Below are positions 11,301 through 23,255 of a stretch of 64,000 bases of DNA, piece after piece. The stretch is taken from positions 29,421 through 93,420 of the forward strand of contig JAVXUO010000576.1 of NCBI GenBank assembly GCA_033065855.1, given 5' to 3'. The notes beneath the pieces are model-generated. The model ran no database searches. It had not been told where the DNA came from and saw only the letters and a program-made list of their open reading frames with translations. The position numbers and the translations under genes were made by a program. Within the stretch, counting starts at the first letter, position 1. Each line of letters opens with the position of its first letter. This stretch comes from Escallonia rubra (Eukaryota; Streptophyta; Magnoliopsida; Escalloniales; Escalloniaceae).

Positions 11301-13018
11301 GAATGTGCAGTTGTACATGTTTGCAATCGAAAATTTAACTTTAGAATATAACAAAATTTTTCTATACCACTTTTAATGTTACCAAAAATGAAAGAGAACA
11401 AATTAAATTGGATTCAACAATATAAGAATTTGGTTTTTTCTATTTACTTGTTTTATCTTTTAATGTTGCATCTTCCTGTAACGACATATTGCATTACTAC
11501 TTTATCAGCAAAGGACTAAAGGATTCATCACTTAACGATAACAAGTAAAAAGAGCAGTTAATAAATACCACTAAAGGACTCTAGGCGACAAAAGATTATA
11601 ATAATATGATTAGAAGCATAGTTGTTGTTTAGTCTGCAACGCATAATCCTTTTTTCTTTTAACAAAGAAATCCTAATAACAATCTTAATTGTAGAAAGTG
11701 ATCGTGTATTTGCAAATAGATATGCATTTATTATGTTTTTGGGTTAGAAGTTACAAAACTTTTATTGCAGCTTTTTCCTAAAAAGTAAATGTGTTATATA
11801 TTAATCTTATAGTAACATTTTTTTCTCAAATTAAATATAAAAAATATTTAATGAATTAAGGTGACAAAGGATGATTGTGATGCATTCACTACAACTATGT
11901 GTTCACGAGGTTATATATACTATAGTAGATATAAATAGTAAAGAATGATTGAAAGCTAAAGTCAAAAAATCACGGCTATATGGATGTTGACATAAAAAAA
12001 TTATTAATTTATTGATCATTAAACTTTATACTTTTAAGTTTAGAATAAATGCATCGATTTAAAATTGTAGTACAATACAAAGACTTTCGGCTATGAAAAG
12101 ATCAGGCGGTTTAACTACTCCTTTTTTCTAAAGTAATTGTTTTTACTTCAAAAGAATTGCGAGTAAGACCATGATAGGATATAGACTATCAGTAACATCA
12201 AATTGACTTACATATTTTGCGTTTTATAAAAGTTGTGCGAGATAAAAGTAGTTAAAAGATATCATTCTTCAGATGGATTCATAATATTTTTGGAGTAACT
12301 TATGCATATGAATCTCAATTTGAACTTACAAAATTTTGAATTCAATTGAATTAACATGTATATATGAACCATAGAAAATTGATTGTCATATTCTAAAAAA
12401 TATATAGGGTTATGACTTTCTTATAATATAATCTTATTTTGTCACGTCTTAATGTCACGTGCATCGTACGTGCATCGTACTAGTCCAGTGAAGTGTATAC
12501 ATATGCATAATGGAATTGCATCAAGCTGATGGGAAATATATTAAGTGATGCAGGTTGGTAACAATGATGACATTTTCCCTTCTTTCATAAGGGCAAATTA
12601 GTAAATTTATGTATTACTACACATTTACCTAATTAATATGCAAGAAGCTTATAAAAATATATAAGTATACATATTGGAGTTGAAGTGCAAATGCAATGAA
12701 GTCAACGTGATATATAATATCGTAATTGGAAACGTAAATTGGTTGTCTGGTGTGTGTAGGTTGTATAGGTGGAGTGGAAACGTTTTTATTTGTTATTTCT
12801 TTTTTTGTCTAAACACATATTACAAGTCAAGGTATTTTGTCGTTGCACAACTTTCTTTTTTGTGTTTGAAGTGGAACTTTACTCATGTATCGTAATCCTT
12901 TATGTGCTTGTTGAGAAGTGGAACTTTAATCACGTATTGTTACAAATGAAATCTCCTAAGCCTCGAGAATGGGCACAACCAAATATAAATATTTGGATAA
13001 GACAATTTTAAACGTGTG
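11301..13018. other. AT-rich non-coding sequence
   Basis: 11301-12483 would be the right half of the candidate Helitron. 12484-13018 is unassigned flank up to the copia element. The short open frames at 12674-13011 have no recognisable domain, and I see no gene here. Confidence 0.5.
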
Positions 13019-14153
13019 TGTTAGCCCTATGGTTGGATAACCTAAGCTTACCTCTTGTTTTGATGATAACTACACATTGATTATGTTCTAATGTGTGCTT
13101 TGAGTGTATTCTTAGTACGTATATACATGCACACTCATGAAGACACATTTGAGAAGTTGGATAGATGGATTAAAGCCAAATAAGCTTAAAGCTATAGTGG
13201 ACATGCTATCGAAACTTCATCAAGTCCAATGTCAAAAGTTAGCTTTCCAACGCAAAAAACAGCACATAAATCCGATTTTTTCTAAAGAAAGTTATGCCCA
13301 ATATAAGAAAGGGGGTTTCGCGAGACAGTCGAGAAATTGGCAATAAGAGAATGCAGTCCACTCCATTCCTAATACAGTTTACTTTATTGACCGTTGGGTG
13401 AGAAATAACAGCTAGTTTTGCCCAAAATCATGTCAAATCTTCCCATAACGGCTATATTTGATATCTTCTCTATATAAATGATTTGGGGCTTCATTATATA
13501 CCATGGAAACCACATTCAAAGCCTCCATTCATTAGAGAAACATCAATGCTCATATATTAAACTTTTCTCTCTTCATATTTATGATTTTACATCATTAAAG
13601 AGATCATCTTTGTGAGAAATTCTTTGATTGAGAGTGAGCATTCTTCAAATCATCAATTCTCTCATCTCTCTATTGTACTAGAGTTTCATTTGTACTCATT
13701 TCCTTTCAAGAGTGTTTCTTTGTATACATTTGATCTTTGTAAGAGGATTGTGATCAAAGCTTGAGTTTGTCAAGTCTTGGGTGAGCTTTGTGGATTCAAG
13801 GCTTGTGATTGGTGTGGGGATATCACCAAGTGTTGTAAGGGTTTTGATTTTGACCCGGAAAAAGATTGTTGCTAGTGGATTCTAATGCTCTTGCAATGGA
13901 CTTCCTTGAAGAGGTTGATGTAGGCTTGAGGGTAATTCAAATCGAACCATTTAAATCTCCTTGTCAAGTATCTTTAACTCAATATCTGCTCTATAATTTC
14001 TTGAGATTGTGTAGTTAGCATCTTGATTGAAGTATTCATTGGTTTGATTGAGATTTATGATTGTGCTTAATTTAAATTCCTCATTAATTTTCAAAAACCC
14101 TATTAATTCATCCCCCCTCCCCCCCCCCCCCCAGAGTTGTTTTATTGCTTTCA
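13019..14153 (+). repeat. 5' LTR of the copia-type element
   Basis: It begins TGTTAGCCC and ends TTTCA two bases before the PBS. TATA-like TATATAAATG at 13471-13480. A long C run (about 14113-14132) lies just before the end. It is 251 bp shorter than the 3' LTR because of one large indel near 13240. Confidence 0.9.
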
Positions 14154-14155
14154 AG

Positions 14156-14167
14156 TGGTATCAGAGC
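14156..14167 (+). other. primer-binding site, initiator tRNA-Met
   Basis: TGGTATCAGAGC is complementary to the 3' end of plant initiator tRNA-Met, two bases after the LTR. Confidence 0.9.
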
Positions 14168-14230
14168 CTCGAATTTTGATATATTGGGTAACACCAAGAG
14201 AGTTAATCGATCAAGGCTTACGTTGGGGGA

Positions 14231-15971
14231 ATGGAGGGTAGTTCTACCACTAGGCCTCCATTGTTTAATAGGACCAATTATAGTGTGTGAAAAGTTAAGA
14301 TAAAAATCTACTTAGAGTCTCAAGACTATGAGATGTGAGATATTGTTGAGAATGACCCATTTATTCCGACGAAGGTGGTTGACAAAGTTAATGAGCCTAA
14401 TAAATCCAAATCGGAGTATAGTGATCATGATAAGAAAATGATTTGTATGAATGCTAGAGTGAAAAATTGTCTTATTTGTGCTTTAGACACTAATGAGTTC
14501 AATAGAGTCATTATGTGTGATTCCGCTAAGAGTATTTGGGATACTCTACAAGTTATGCATGAAGAAACTTCACTTCTTAGAGATTCCAAAATGATCTTAT
14601 TGTTTAGAGATTATGAGTTATTCTAAATACTTCCAAATGAATCCGTTATGGACATGAATACTCGTTTCAATAACATTGTGAACCCTTTGAAGCAATTGGG
14701 CAAGGAATTCACTAATGGTGATCTCGTAAGAAAGGTGATTAGGTCCTTACCAAGAGCTTGGGATGCAAAAATCACCGCTATCTAAGAATCGAAGAATCTT
14801 AACATCTTTCATCTTGACGAATTGATGTGCTCACTAATGACGTACGGAATGCAACTCAAATCTTTTGATGAAAAGGACGTCAAAAAGAAGCCTACATCAA
14901 TTGCTCTTAAAGCTTCATCTTCAAACAATGAGTCAAGTGATGAAGGGGATGTTGCAATGATTGTAAAGAACTTCAAGGAGTTTTTTAGTTTTAGAAGGAA
15001 TAGTGGGAGAAGACAACAAAATGCTAGCAACGAAGAGAAGCTTTGCTACAAATGCCATAAGCCGGGACATATGAAGATTGATTGTCCCATATACAAAAAG
15101 GAGAAGAAGGAAAGAAGAGATGTACGGGAAATAGTTAAAAGAAGACAACTCTCTAAGAAAGAGAATAAGGAGAAGGAAAAAGTAATGAATGACGAACCTA
15201 CTACAACATAGAGTTACTTCGAATCAAGCGATGAAGACAATAAGAAGAATGAATAAACAAATGTGTGCTTCATGACAAATGATGATGTAAACTCTTTTTT
15301 CGGTAATGATAGTGATAGTGAAAGTTTTGAAGATGCTTACGATAGCCTATATGAGGAAGCCAAGAAACTTTTTAAGAAAAATATTTTTTTGTCTAAAAAA
15401 TTCCAATAGGCTAATAAATAAATAGAGAAGTTGAAAATGCAAAATAATGAGTTGCATGCCAAGAATGAATGCATTTCCAACCACTTATATGTGGAACATG
15501 TGAATAATGACTTGGTTTAATTAATTGTTAACACTCATAGTTCAATACAAATCTCTTGCAAAACTTTGGCTTTAGAAAAATAAAATGAAGATTTAAAACT
15601 TGAGATTTGTGATTTGAAAAAATGTTTTGAAAATTTTGTTGATGGTCAAAACAATTTGGATGTCATGCTTGGACGCCAAAGAATTGGCCTAAACAAAGGT
15701 GGTCTTGGATTAGATCCCTTGGCCTTGCCTCCTAAAATTTTTCAACAAAAAGCTAGGTTGAATATTCGTACCAAAGAACTATTGCACACCATTTACACAT
15801 TTCGGTTGGTGCAACAAGAAAGGGCATACGACTAGTTATTGTCGCTGTAGAATTGTTTATGTTGAATGTGTAAAGAAAATGTGGATAGTTAAAGAGTTTC
15901 TTAATGTTGCTGAGACTAACACCAATGGACCCAAGAAAATGTGGGTACCAAAAGTTAGACCTAAATTGTGA
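14231..15971 (+). pseudogene. gag: copia gag remnant with zinc knuckle
   Basis: From ATG 14231 (MEGSSTTRPPLF) one frame can be followed for about 1.5 kb despite many stops. The first ones are TGA at 14288-14290 and 14336-14338 (both where Trp, TGG, is usual), 14624-14626, 14783-14785 and 15209-15211. The body resembles copia gag (IWDTLQVMHE; TRFNNIVNPLKQLGKEF; VIRSLPRAWDAKITAI). A CCHC knuckle, CYKCHKPGHMKIDC, lies near 15045-15086. An acidic/coiled region follows, then LGRQRIGLNKGGLGL. After a +1 shift before about 15790, a second Cys/His motif (C-N-K-K-G-H-T-T-S-Y-C) and KKMWVPKVRPKL end at TGA 15969-15971. Gag would package the element RNA; here it is dead. Confidence 0.85.
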
Positions 15972-17071
15972 TTGTAAGTAATAGCAACAAGGAGAAGGCT
16001 CCAAGAAAAATTTGAAAAGGAAGAGTAACAAGCTAAATCATAAAGTGGAGTAAGCATTCCAAGATTATACATGCTATTTCAAATGAGGAGAGCCTCAAAG
16101 CTTGTCAAATAAAGCGAACTTCAAGAATGATCACTCGTGATCTACAATCCTTGGTAATTCATCAAATGGGTAAAACTTAATGATGTTCTCAATTTTGTGC
16201 TATGTGCTAAATTTATATGTTATCAAGTATGCTTAAAATGTCAAATTTATAAAATAACTTGCTTGTTGAGAATTCATACGAAATATGATCTAAATTGTGA
16301 GTCCTTGATTGTTTACTTCTCTATACTATAATCTTGGATACTTTTAGGATTTAGATGACGATGTATGTCCTTTTTCACTTATATTGGTAATATTGATTGT
16401 TGATGACCATCATTTGCTTTGTAGAAATTCCATGTTGAAATTATCTCATCTTAATACTTCACAATGTCATTCCTACATACACCCTTTTTGGTAATGCCAA
16501 AAAGAGATCATGACTCTGTATAGACATTTAGTTGTATTTGTTGGATATTGTTGTCATGCATTGATTGAGGAGAAGCATACATTAGGATGGAGTATGCATA
16601 TGGTAACTTGATAGGGAGAGCTTACATGCTTGAATTTTATATTATCTTGTTACTCTTGAAATATACATAAAGTAGAAGAGATTATTGAGCTACATTTCAT
16701 ATCTTTCTTTGGATCATGAAGGGACTCTTAATGTCATCCGTATAAGTTCATGAGTTATATGCACTTCATGCCATTATCTTGCTTATAACTATCTCTTCAC
16801 ACACATACCCTTGCCTTCTTGTTGATGACAAGTGGGGAGAAATAATCTTGATTCTATATGCTATATAATTGTGTGTTTGAGTAAACACTAGAGGAAGAGC
16901 ATATATTGTTTTAGCTAAGGAAGGTAGCCATGAGCTTAATTGTTATATGAGATAGATTGACATATCTTGAGTATACTAGAGATGATTGAATGTTTTAAGT
17001 GAGATTGTTGAGCTTAATTGACTATCATATGATACATCTTACCTTATATAGAATCAATTTTTGTCATCATC
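15972..17071 (+). other. non-coding interior of the copia-type element
   Basis: About 1.1 kb between the gag remnant and the polypurine tract, with no integrase, RT or RNase H motif in any frame that I could read. It is probably untranslated region of a non-autonomous element. Confidence 0.6.
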
Positions 17072-17085
17072 AAAAAGGGGGAGAT
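17072..17085 (+). other. polypurine tract of the copia-type element
   Basis: AAAAAGGGGGAGAT lies directly before the 3' LTR start at 17086. This PPT form is common in plant Ty1/copia elements. Confidence 0.88.
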
Positions 17086-18471
17086 TGTTAGCCCTTTGGT
17101 TGGATAACCTAGGCTTACATCTTGTTTTGATGATAACTACACATTGATTATGTTCTAAGGTGTGCTTTTAGTGTATTCTTAGTATGTATATACATGCACA
17201 CTCATGAAGACACATTTGAGAAGTTTGATAGATGGATTAAAGCCAAATAAGCTTAAAGCTATAGTGGACATGCCATCGAAGCTTCATCAAGTCCAATGTC
17301 AAAGAGCAACAAAGAATGCATAGGCTAAGTTACTATCGATTATGATTGATCTTTACTATTATGTAACTAGTCTTGGTTTGATGCTTGAATTGATGACTAT
17401 GACCTAAAAAGACCTTAGGACACCTTGTGCATTGCATGTGAGTTCATAACCTTTCATACAAGTGTGTTTCTTGAAAATGACTGAACTTTGAAGCTCACTC
17501 AGATTTTCTCAAGAATTTTTTTATATCTAATCTTTTCATATCTTGATAAAAAAATTCACTATCTTTCCAACGCAAAAAACGGCACATCAATCCTATTTTT
17601 CTAAAAAACGTTATGCCCAATATAAGAAAGGGGGTTTCGCAAGACAATCGAGAAATGAGCAGTAAGGGAATGCGGTCGACTCCATTCCCAATGCAGTCGA
17701 CTTTATTGACCGTTGGGTGAGAAATAACAGCTAGTTTTGTCCAAAATCATGTCAAATCTTCACATAATGGCTATATTTGATATCTTCTCTATATAAATGA
17801 TTTGGGGCTTCATTATACACCATGGAAACCACATTCTAAGCCTCCATTCATTAGAGAAACATCAGGGCTCATAGATTAAAATTTTCTCTCTTCATCTTTA
17901 TGATTTCACATCATTAAAGAGAGCATCTTTGTGAGCAATTCTTTGATTGAGAGTGAGCATTCTTCAAATCATCAATTCCCTCATCTCTCTATTGTACTAG
18001 AGCTGTATTTGTACTCATTTCCTTTCAAGAGGGTTTCTTTGTACACATTTGATCTTTGTCAGAGGATTGTGATCAAGGCTTGGGTTTGTCAAGTCTTGGG
18101 TGAGCTTTGTGGATTCAAGGCTTGTGCTTGGTGTGGGGATATCACCAAGTGTTGTAAGGGTTTTGATCTTGACCCAGAAGAAGATTGTTGCTAGTGGATT
18201 CTAGTGCTCTTGCAAGGGACTTCCTTGAAGAGGTGGATGTAGACTTGAGGGTAATTCGAGCCGAACCATTTAAATCTTTTTGTCAAGTATCTCTAACTCA
18301 ATCTCTTTACTTATTACTCTATAATTACTTGAGATTGTGTAGTTAGCATCTTGATTGAAGTACTCATTGGTTTGATTGAGATTTATGATTGTGCTTAATT
18401 TAAATTCTCCATCAATTTTCAAAAACTCTATTCACCCCCCCCCCCCCTCTAGGGTTGTTTTATTGGTTTCG
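17086..18471 (+). repeat. 3' LTR of the copia-type element
   Basis: Aligned with the 5' LTR except for an extra block of about 251 bp at roughly 17304-17557, absent from the left copy. It ends TTTCG where the left copy has TTTCA. The short open frame 17931-18194 is LTR sequence, not a gene. Confidence 0.88.
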
Positions 18472-19531
18472 ATGTGCATATTTTCTCGCTAAATCTAAAA
18501 TTCTCTGGATACACAGACTCTTGGTGACGAAGGCTAGGGTTGTGCATTATGTCTAACCCTTTTTCTTAAGCCAATAGCCGTAATTGCATTTCTATAATTG
18601 ACTCGATATTCAATGGTAACATTTTGACCATGAAGCTTTCTTGTGCTCAAATCACTTTTTTTTTTTGGTGGCATCATATTAAGTTTTTATAGGCTTGATA
18701 GAAGTGGAAGTTCATAGATGCACCATTGAGGGTTAAATCACTTATCTCTCAAGGGTTTGGAGAACAATCCAGAGCTTGAGATAGACTTTTAGGTAAAACA
18801 CTCTTCATCTTATTTACACACCTTAAGAGTTATTTGTCGTTAAACTAAAACTTTCTCGTGATATTTTTTTTACAGGAAACAATAATCGTAGAGGGGCCTG
18901 AAATAACCTCTCCACTTTACTCTAGATACTATGACATTTCAGCTTTGGGTGATAAGAACACAATGCCACCGTTGCATAATAAAGTCTCTTAGTGATAAAA
19001 TGAAATTAAATGGATAATGGAGCAACTTTATTGATTTTTCAATAGCATGACAAGGAGGTTTGTTCAGTAGACTCAATCAATGGCCGAGTGAAAAGTAGTT
19101 TTGCAAATTGTCTTATTTCGATCTTTTCTTTCGGGTTTGAGTCATTGTCTTATGAATGGGCTTAAATAGTTTTTATAAATGTTTTCACTACGTAACTTTT
19201 AATACCTAATTTTTTGGATACACGAAAGAAGACTTTGAAACTTCAAAAAATATCAAAGCCGAGCAGCATTTAATTGCTCTTTTAGATTAGGGTAAGGTTT
19301 CATGGAATCTATTTTACTCATAAGCTTTAAAGTTGGTTTACTCTCATGCCCCAACCATTTAAAGTCATGTTACACACCGTTTGAAGCCATTTTTTTTAGA
19401 TTGGATCTCAAAAGAAAACTGTAGATGAGTAGAGGACAAGTTGAGACAACATTAACAAAAAAATTAGACGATAAAACAAATGAGCAAGTAAACTAGGTAT
19501 ATGTGTTATTTAACCCTTAAGTGACAGCTAA
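18472..19531. other. unassigned AT-rich sequence
   Basis: No coding domain, repeat or RNA gene recognised. It contains several T runs. It may hold 5' sequence of the hAT element, but no terminal inverted repeat was found. Confidence 0.45.
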
Positions 19532-20863
19532 AAGCATGGCAAGTTCTTTCACTATGGTCATGATGAAGAAGGGCCGAGCAATGCCTCCGATAACGTGCCA
19601 GAAGTCCAGAAGGGGAAAAAGAAGAAAGCCGAGTGTTGGAATCATTTCGACGTAGTTACGGTGGACGACACCCGAAAAGCTCGATGTAAGTACTGTCTTA
19701 AATTATTTTCGACTGGTAGTGGTAATGGACATCTTAACAGGCATTACCCTCAGTGTGCACCTCGACAAGGCCACGTCGAACCTACCCAAACGCAGTTATC
19801 TTTTGACGGTAAGTTATTTGTTTATAATCAGCGAGAGCAAAGAGACGGTCTCGCTGAATTTGTTATTCATGATGAACAACCTTTTTCTTTTGCCGATAAT
19901 CCTAAGTACTCTAGATATATGAACACATACGTCCAACCTTTGTACAAAAAGGTTACTAGAAACACAACTAGATCCGATGCACTCCGACAGTACAAGGCTG
20001 CTAAAGCACGCCTTATCGATTATTTCGATAAATTTGACGGTAAAGTTAGTCTTACTTCTGATATTTGGCAATCTCCTTATACTTTTGTTAGTTATTCTTG
20101 TGTGACCGCTCATTGGATTGATGCAGATTGGGTTATGCACAAGAGAATCATCGCTTTCGAGCACTTCCCTTATCCGCACGATGGAATGAACATTGCTACT
20201 CTTATATTAAAAGCATGCAACACATTTAAAATTAAGGATAAGATTATGAGTGTTAGTTTTGATAATGCTTCTAATAATAAAGCTGCTGTTGCAGCTTTAA
20301 AGGAGACGCTTCAACCTGTACTTCATGGTGAAGTATTTCATGTTCGTTGTGTTTGTCACATTATTAATTTAATTGTTCAAGATGGTTTAGCTGCTGCAGG
20401 AGATATTCTGCTCAAACTGAGGGGTATGACAGCGTATGTTAATGGCTCGAGTTTGAGAACACAACAATTTAAAACGTTGTGTGTTCAATATAATATGTCT
20501 CGCAGGAGAGCAGTTACAGATGTGGTCCACAGGTGGAACTCTACATACCACATGCTTTTACACATTCTGGCATACCGAGAAGTCTACACGCATTTTCTAC
20601 TAACCCAGTTCCCAGCCGGCTTGCCAACTCAAGAGGAATGGCAGATGGCCACATACCTAGCTGAATTTTTGGAGGTATTCTACACGTCTACCAATTTATT
20701 GTCTGGTATGTACTATCCCACCTCTCCTCTCGCTGTAATAGAAATTCTGAAGATGGCTACAATGTTAACAAAATGGAGATATATAGGACCCTTTAGGGAA
20801 ATAGTACAAGTGATGGAGTGGTTGCCGGCAATCTTTCGCTGGCAATCTTTCGCTGGTTGTTGA
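19532..20863 (+). pseudogene. hAT-superfamily transposase, 3'-truncated
   Basis: A 440-codon open frame. There is no in-frame ATG between the stop at 19529-19531 and the first domain (the codon at 19595 is GTG), so the start is lost or lies in an unseen exon. A lysine-rich stretch precedes a BED zinc finger (Cys, Cys, His, His at residues 31, 34, 46 and 50 counting from 19595). The RNase H-like catalytic fold follows: SDIW (Asp at 20060-20062), FDNASNN (Asp at 20261-20263), CVCH-x3-NL (20348-20370) and RWNST (Trp at 20534-20536). Similarity stops near 20765. The C-terminal dimerisation domain (hATC) is missing; such plant proteins usually have 600-700 residues. It would be a cut-and-paste transposase and is presumably inactive. 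Confidence 0.85.
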
Positions 20864-21964
20864 TTCGCCAGGGGCATGGTGGTGGTTCGACAGTGGGATG
20901 ACGATCTGGTGTAGGCTCGATCTGTGGTGATGCCAGTGCTGTGATGATGCAGTGGGTAAAATCGTGATGATTTGGGTGAATTTAATGGGGTTGCAGATTG
21001 TTGCGATTTGGTCTCTGTGTCTTTTTTTGTTACCGGTTTGCTTTCCCTTTGTCGTTTGGCACCGACGCCACCGGGATCTGCTGCTGGCTGGTGCAGCTGT
21101 TGCCACCGCCGGTCGTTTCTTGTCCTCAGGAGGTGAGGGGGCGGCTGTTGCAGCGGCCGGTGGTTTCTTCTTCTAAAGAAGAAGAAGGGAAAATTGAAAA
21201 AGAGGAGAAAAAAATTAAACTTGTCCAGACAATTTTGCCTAGAAAATTAAGAATTTGGACATAAGTTCTTACTTATTGCGAAATTGATACTACATATCTT
21301 TTTATGTAAATATTGAATATTTGAACTCTCAGGTGAGATTTTAGGATACTTTCGGGATACTAAAGTATATTTAACTTTAAAATTTGTATTACGCTGGCCA
21401 TGATATGACACTGTTAACACTCTTTACTTTACTTTGTTAACAAAAACAGGAAGTGAGGATAAAAATGACTAAACTCAGCAAAAGTTTATGATTTTCTTTG
21501 TTCGTGTATATTAGTTCAGGATATAAGATTGGAATAACCAATTAGATAATGATTCACCAAATAGTAAGATTTTGTATTACCCCATATTTTCTAACCAATT
21601 ATTTTATTTCTTTAGCGATAATTTTTATAAGCAATATTTACTGTCGATTGGCTTAAGCGATATTTTTTGTAGCAACCATTAGCGACATTTTTAAATAACT
21701 GGAAGTTGTAGATTAGTGAAGCTGGGTACAATAGGCAATTAATGAGAGTTAAAGGGGGTTAGTCGAAAATTCTAATTGGTGTTATTAGATAATTATAAAG
21801 AAAATGATGTGATTTTTATTTTGTCAACACTTAATATTGGAAAGTCAGAAGAAGAAGAAGAGAGGGAAATAGGGAGGAATACTGGGTAACCGAAGAAAGG
21901 ATGGAAGAGAAATTGGAGCAATTTATATCCCATTTTAGCTAGTTTCAGGATTAAAGGGAGAGGG
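20864..21964. other. unassigned sequence with a GC-richer block
   Basis: About 20820-21180 is GC-richer than its surroundings. It begins with a 15-bp tandem duplication (GGCAATCTTTCGCTG, about 20827-20856) and ends in a purine/pyrimidine hairpin (TTCTTCTTCT, AA, AGAAGAAGAA at 21165-21186). Open frames on both strands there show no known domain. 21200-21964 is AT-rich with nothing recognised. Confidence 0.45.
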
Positions 21965-22200
21965 TGTAATACCCCGAAATTTTCTTTTCCTTGTGCGAAA
22001 TTAATATTTTTGATTAATTAAGTTTGTGGTCTTTTTGTTCACATTAAGAAAATGAATTGAGACTGTTTCTGAAATTTTCGGTTGAATGAAAGTGGTTTCA
22101 TTCGAATCAAAACTTATTGATTATAAAGTTTTTGAGTTCTGAAATATTCGGTCGAGGGAAAATAGTTTGGCTTCAAATAAAAATAGTTTTCTGAAGTTTT

Positions 22201-22600
22201 AGTCGAATTTAAAAGGTTTTAGTCGACTAAAAGTGTTTTCGGTCGACTAAAAAGTATTTAAATTGTGTAAAAATTGTTTTCTGGACTTTTAGTCGAATTT
22301 AAAGTTTTAGTCGACTAAAAGAGTGATTTCAGTCGACTAAAAGTTTGGTCGATGAACAGTGATTTTTGAACAGCAACACATGAACAGTAAATATGAACAG
22401 TGATTTTGAACAGTGTTTTGTGAACAGTGTTTTTGGAAAGCTTCGACTAAAAGTGAGTTTTAGTCGACTTAAAGTGTTTGATTCGACTAAAAGTGGGTTT
22501 TTAGTCGACTAAAAGTGAAAAGAAAAAAAAAAAATTTCATTCGACTCAAATTTTGTGTTTTAGTCGACTCAAAGTGTGTTTTAGTCGACTCAAAGTGTTT
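22201..22600 (+). repeat. cluster of AGTCGACT palindromes in U3
   Basis: Many copies of TTTTAGTCGACTAAAA, a perfect 16-bp palindrome (22305-22320), and near-copies such as TTTTAGTCGACTCAAAG lie within 400 bp upstream of the TATA box. Their number differs between array units. Position and symmetry suggest protein-binding sites, but the binding factor is unknown. Confidence 0.7.
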
Positions 22601-22633
22601 CATTCGAATGCAAACTTAAAATTTTTGTCCCTC

Positions 22634-22643
22634 TATATAAATA
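22634..22643 (+). promoter_or_regulatory. TATA box of the LTR, repeated in every array unit
   Basis: TATATAAATA lies in an identical context in all units (for example 24777-24786 in unit 2). Transcription would start about 30 bp downstream and enter a GA-rich leader. Confidence 0.65.
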
Positions 22644-22754
22644 GTGTTCTATTTTCATTTCTAGCCTTTTTTGGGATTCTTTGTTTCTTTTCTTCTCCTT
22701 TGTACGCGAGAGAGAGAGAGAGGAAGAGGAAGAGAAAGAGAGAGATTGGAGAAG

Positions 22755-22781
22755 ATGGCTTGGAAATTTTGGAAGCTCTAA
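22755..22781 (+). other. 8-residue mini-ORF in the U5 leader
   Basis: ATG in good context (GAAGATGGCT) after a GA-rich leader encodes MAWKFWKL, then stop. Units 2-20 encode MAWKIWKL. It may act as an upstream ORF or be chance; near-identity between satellite units is not evidence of selection. Confidence 0.3.
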
Positions 22782-23255
22782 AGAGGAGCTTAAGGATTTG
22801 CTTAAGGATTTGTGACTCTCAAGACGCTTGATTAAGGTAAGGGTTTACTTCCGAAAATTTGAATCAGCGATGGACCAATCGCTCATGTGAGTCTTTAGTT
22901 TCTTTTTGGAAATCTGAACTTCTTCGAATTGAGTTAAGTGACGTTCTTTTCCCTTTGTTTTGACCATGGTTATGAATATCTCGTTGTCAATTCTATGACT
23001 TGTGAAAATCAAATTCCGTCAGATTTGTTTGACCTCAGAATATTGACGTATTGATATCGTCGTTTCAGTGATTTATGATCGTTATTATTTTCGTGAACTC
23101 CACTTATTGTTTGACGAGTTCGTTGTTTGATAATGTGATTTCGAAACCTTTGATTTTGGTTTGATTTGTCCGATATTTGATAACGGTCATTTTGAGATTT
23201 TATTTTGGTGACTTTATGAGCCATGTCACAGTGTATGTGACTTATTTCCGACTTA

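Larger units (their letters stand above)
498..12483 (+). mobile_element. candidate non-autonomous Helitron, interrupted by the Tat element
   Basis: Position 498 begins TCTATACTAC, preceded by A. The sequence at 12480-12483 is CTAG, followed by T. This matches the Helitron rule of 5'-TC, 3'-CTRR, and insertion between A and T. A short stem CACGT/ACGTG with loop GCATCGT lies 7 nt before CTAG, inside a tandem pair of GTGCATCGTAC, in the position of the Helitron 3' hairpin. After removing the retrotransposon at 1542-11300, about 2.2 kb of AT-rich non-coding sequence remains, with no Rep/helicase, so the element would be non-autonomous. The stem is shorter than in typical Helitrons, and the call rests on terminal motifs only. 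Confidence 0.4.
13019..18471 (+). mobile_element. Ty1/copia-type element with gag only (TR-GAG-like)
   Basis: Long direct repeats (13019-14153 and 17086-18471) begin TGTTAGCCC. A PBS for initiator tRNA-Met (14156-14167) and a polypurine tract (17072-17085) lie at the correct places. The 2.9-kb interior has only a gag remnant followed by about 1.1 kb without coding similarity. No protease, integrase, RT or RNase H was found. Terminal-repeat retrotransposons with only a GAG domain (TR-GAG) have been described in plants; an internal deletion of a full copia element is the alternative. The flanks GTGTG (13014-13018) and ATGTG (18472-18476) could be a decayed 5-bp target-site duplication. Confidence 0.85.

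Noticed and set aside
12674..13011. Overlapping small ORFs on the plus strand
   Set aside because: Hydrophobic, low-complexity translations from AT-rich DNA with no recognisable family.
17931..18194. 87-residue ORF in the copia 3' LTR
   Set aside because: The same sequence in the 5' LTR (about 13780-13875) is interrupted; it is LTR, not a gene.
13019..18471. Full autonomous copia element with pol
   Set aside because: No integrase, RT or RNase H motifs could be read in the interior, which is too short (2.9 kb) to hold them.
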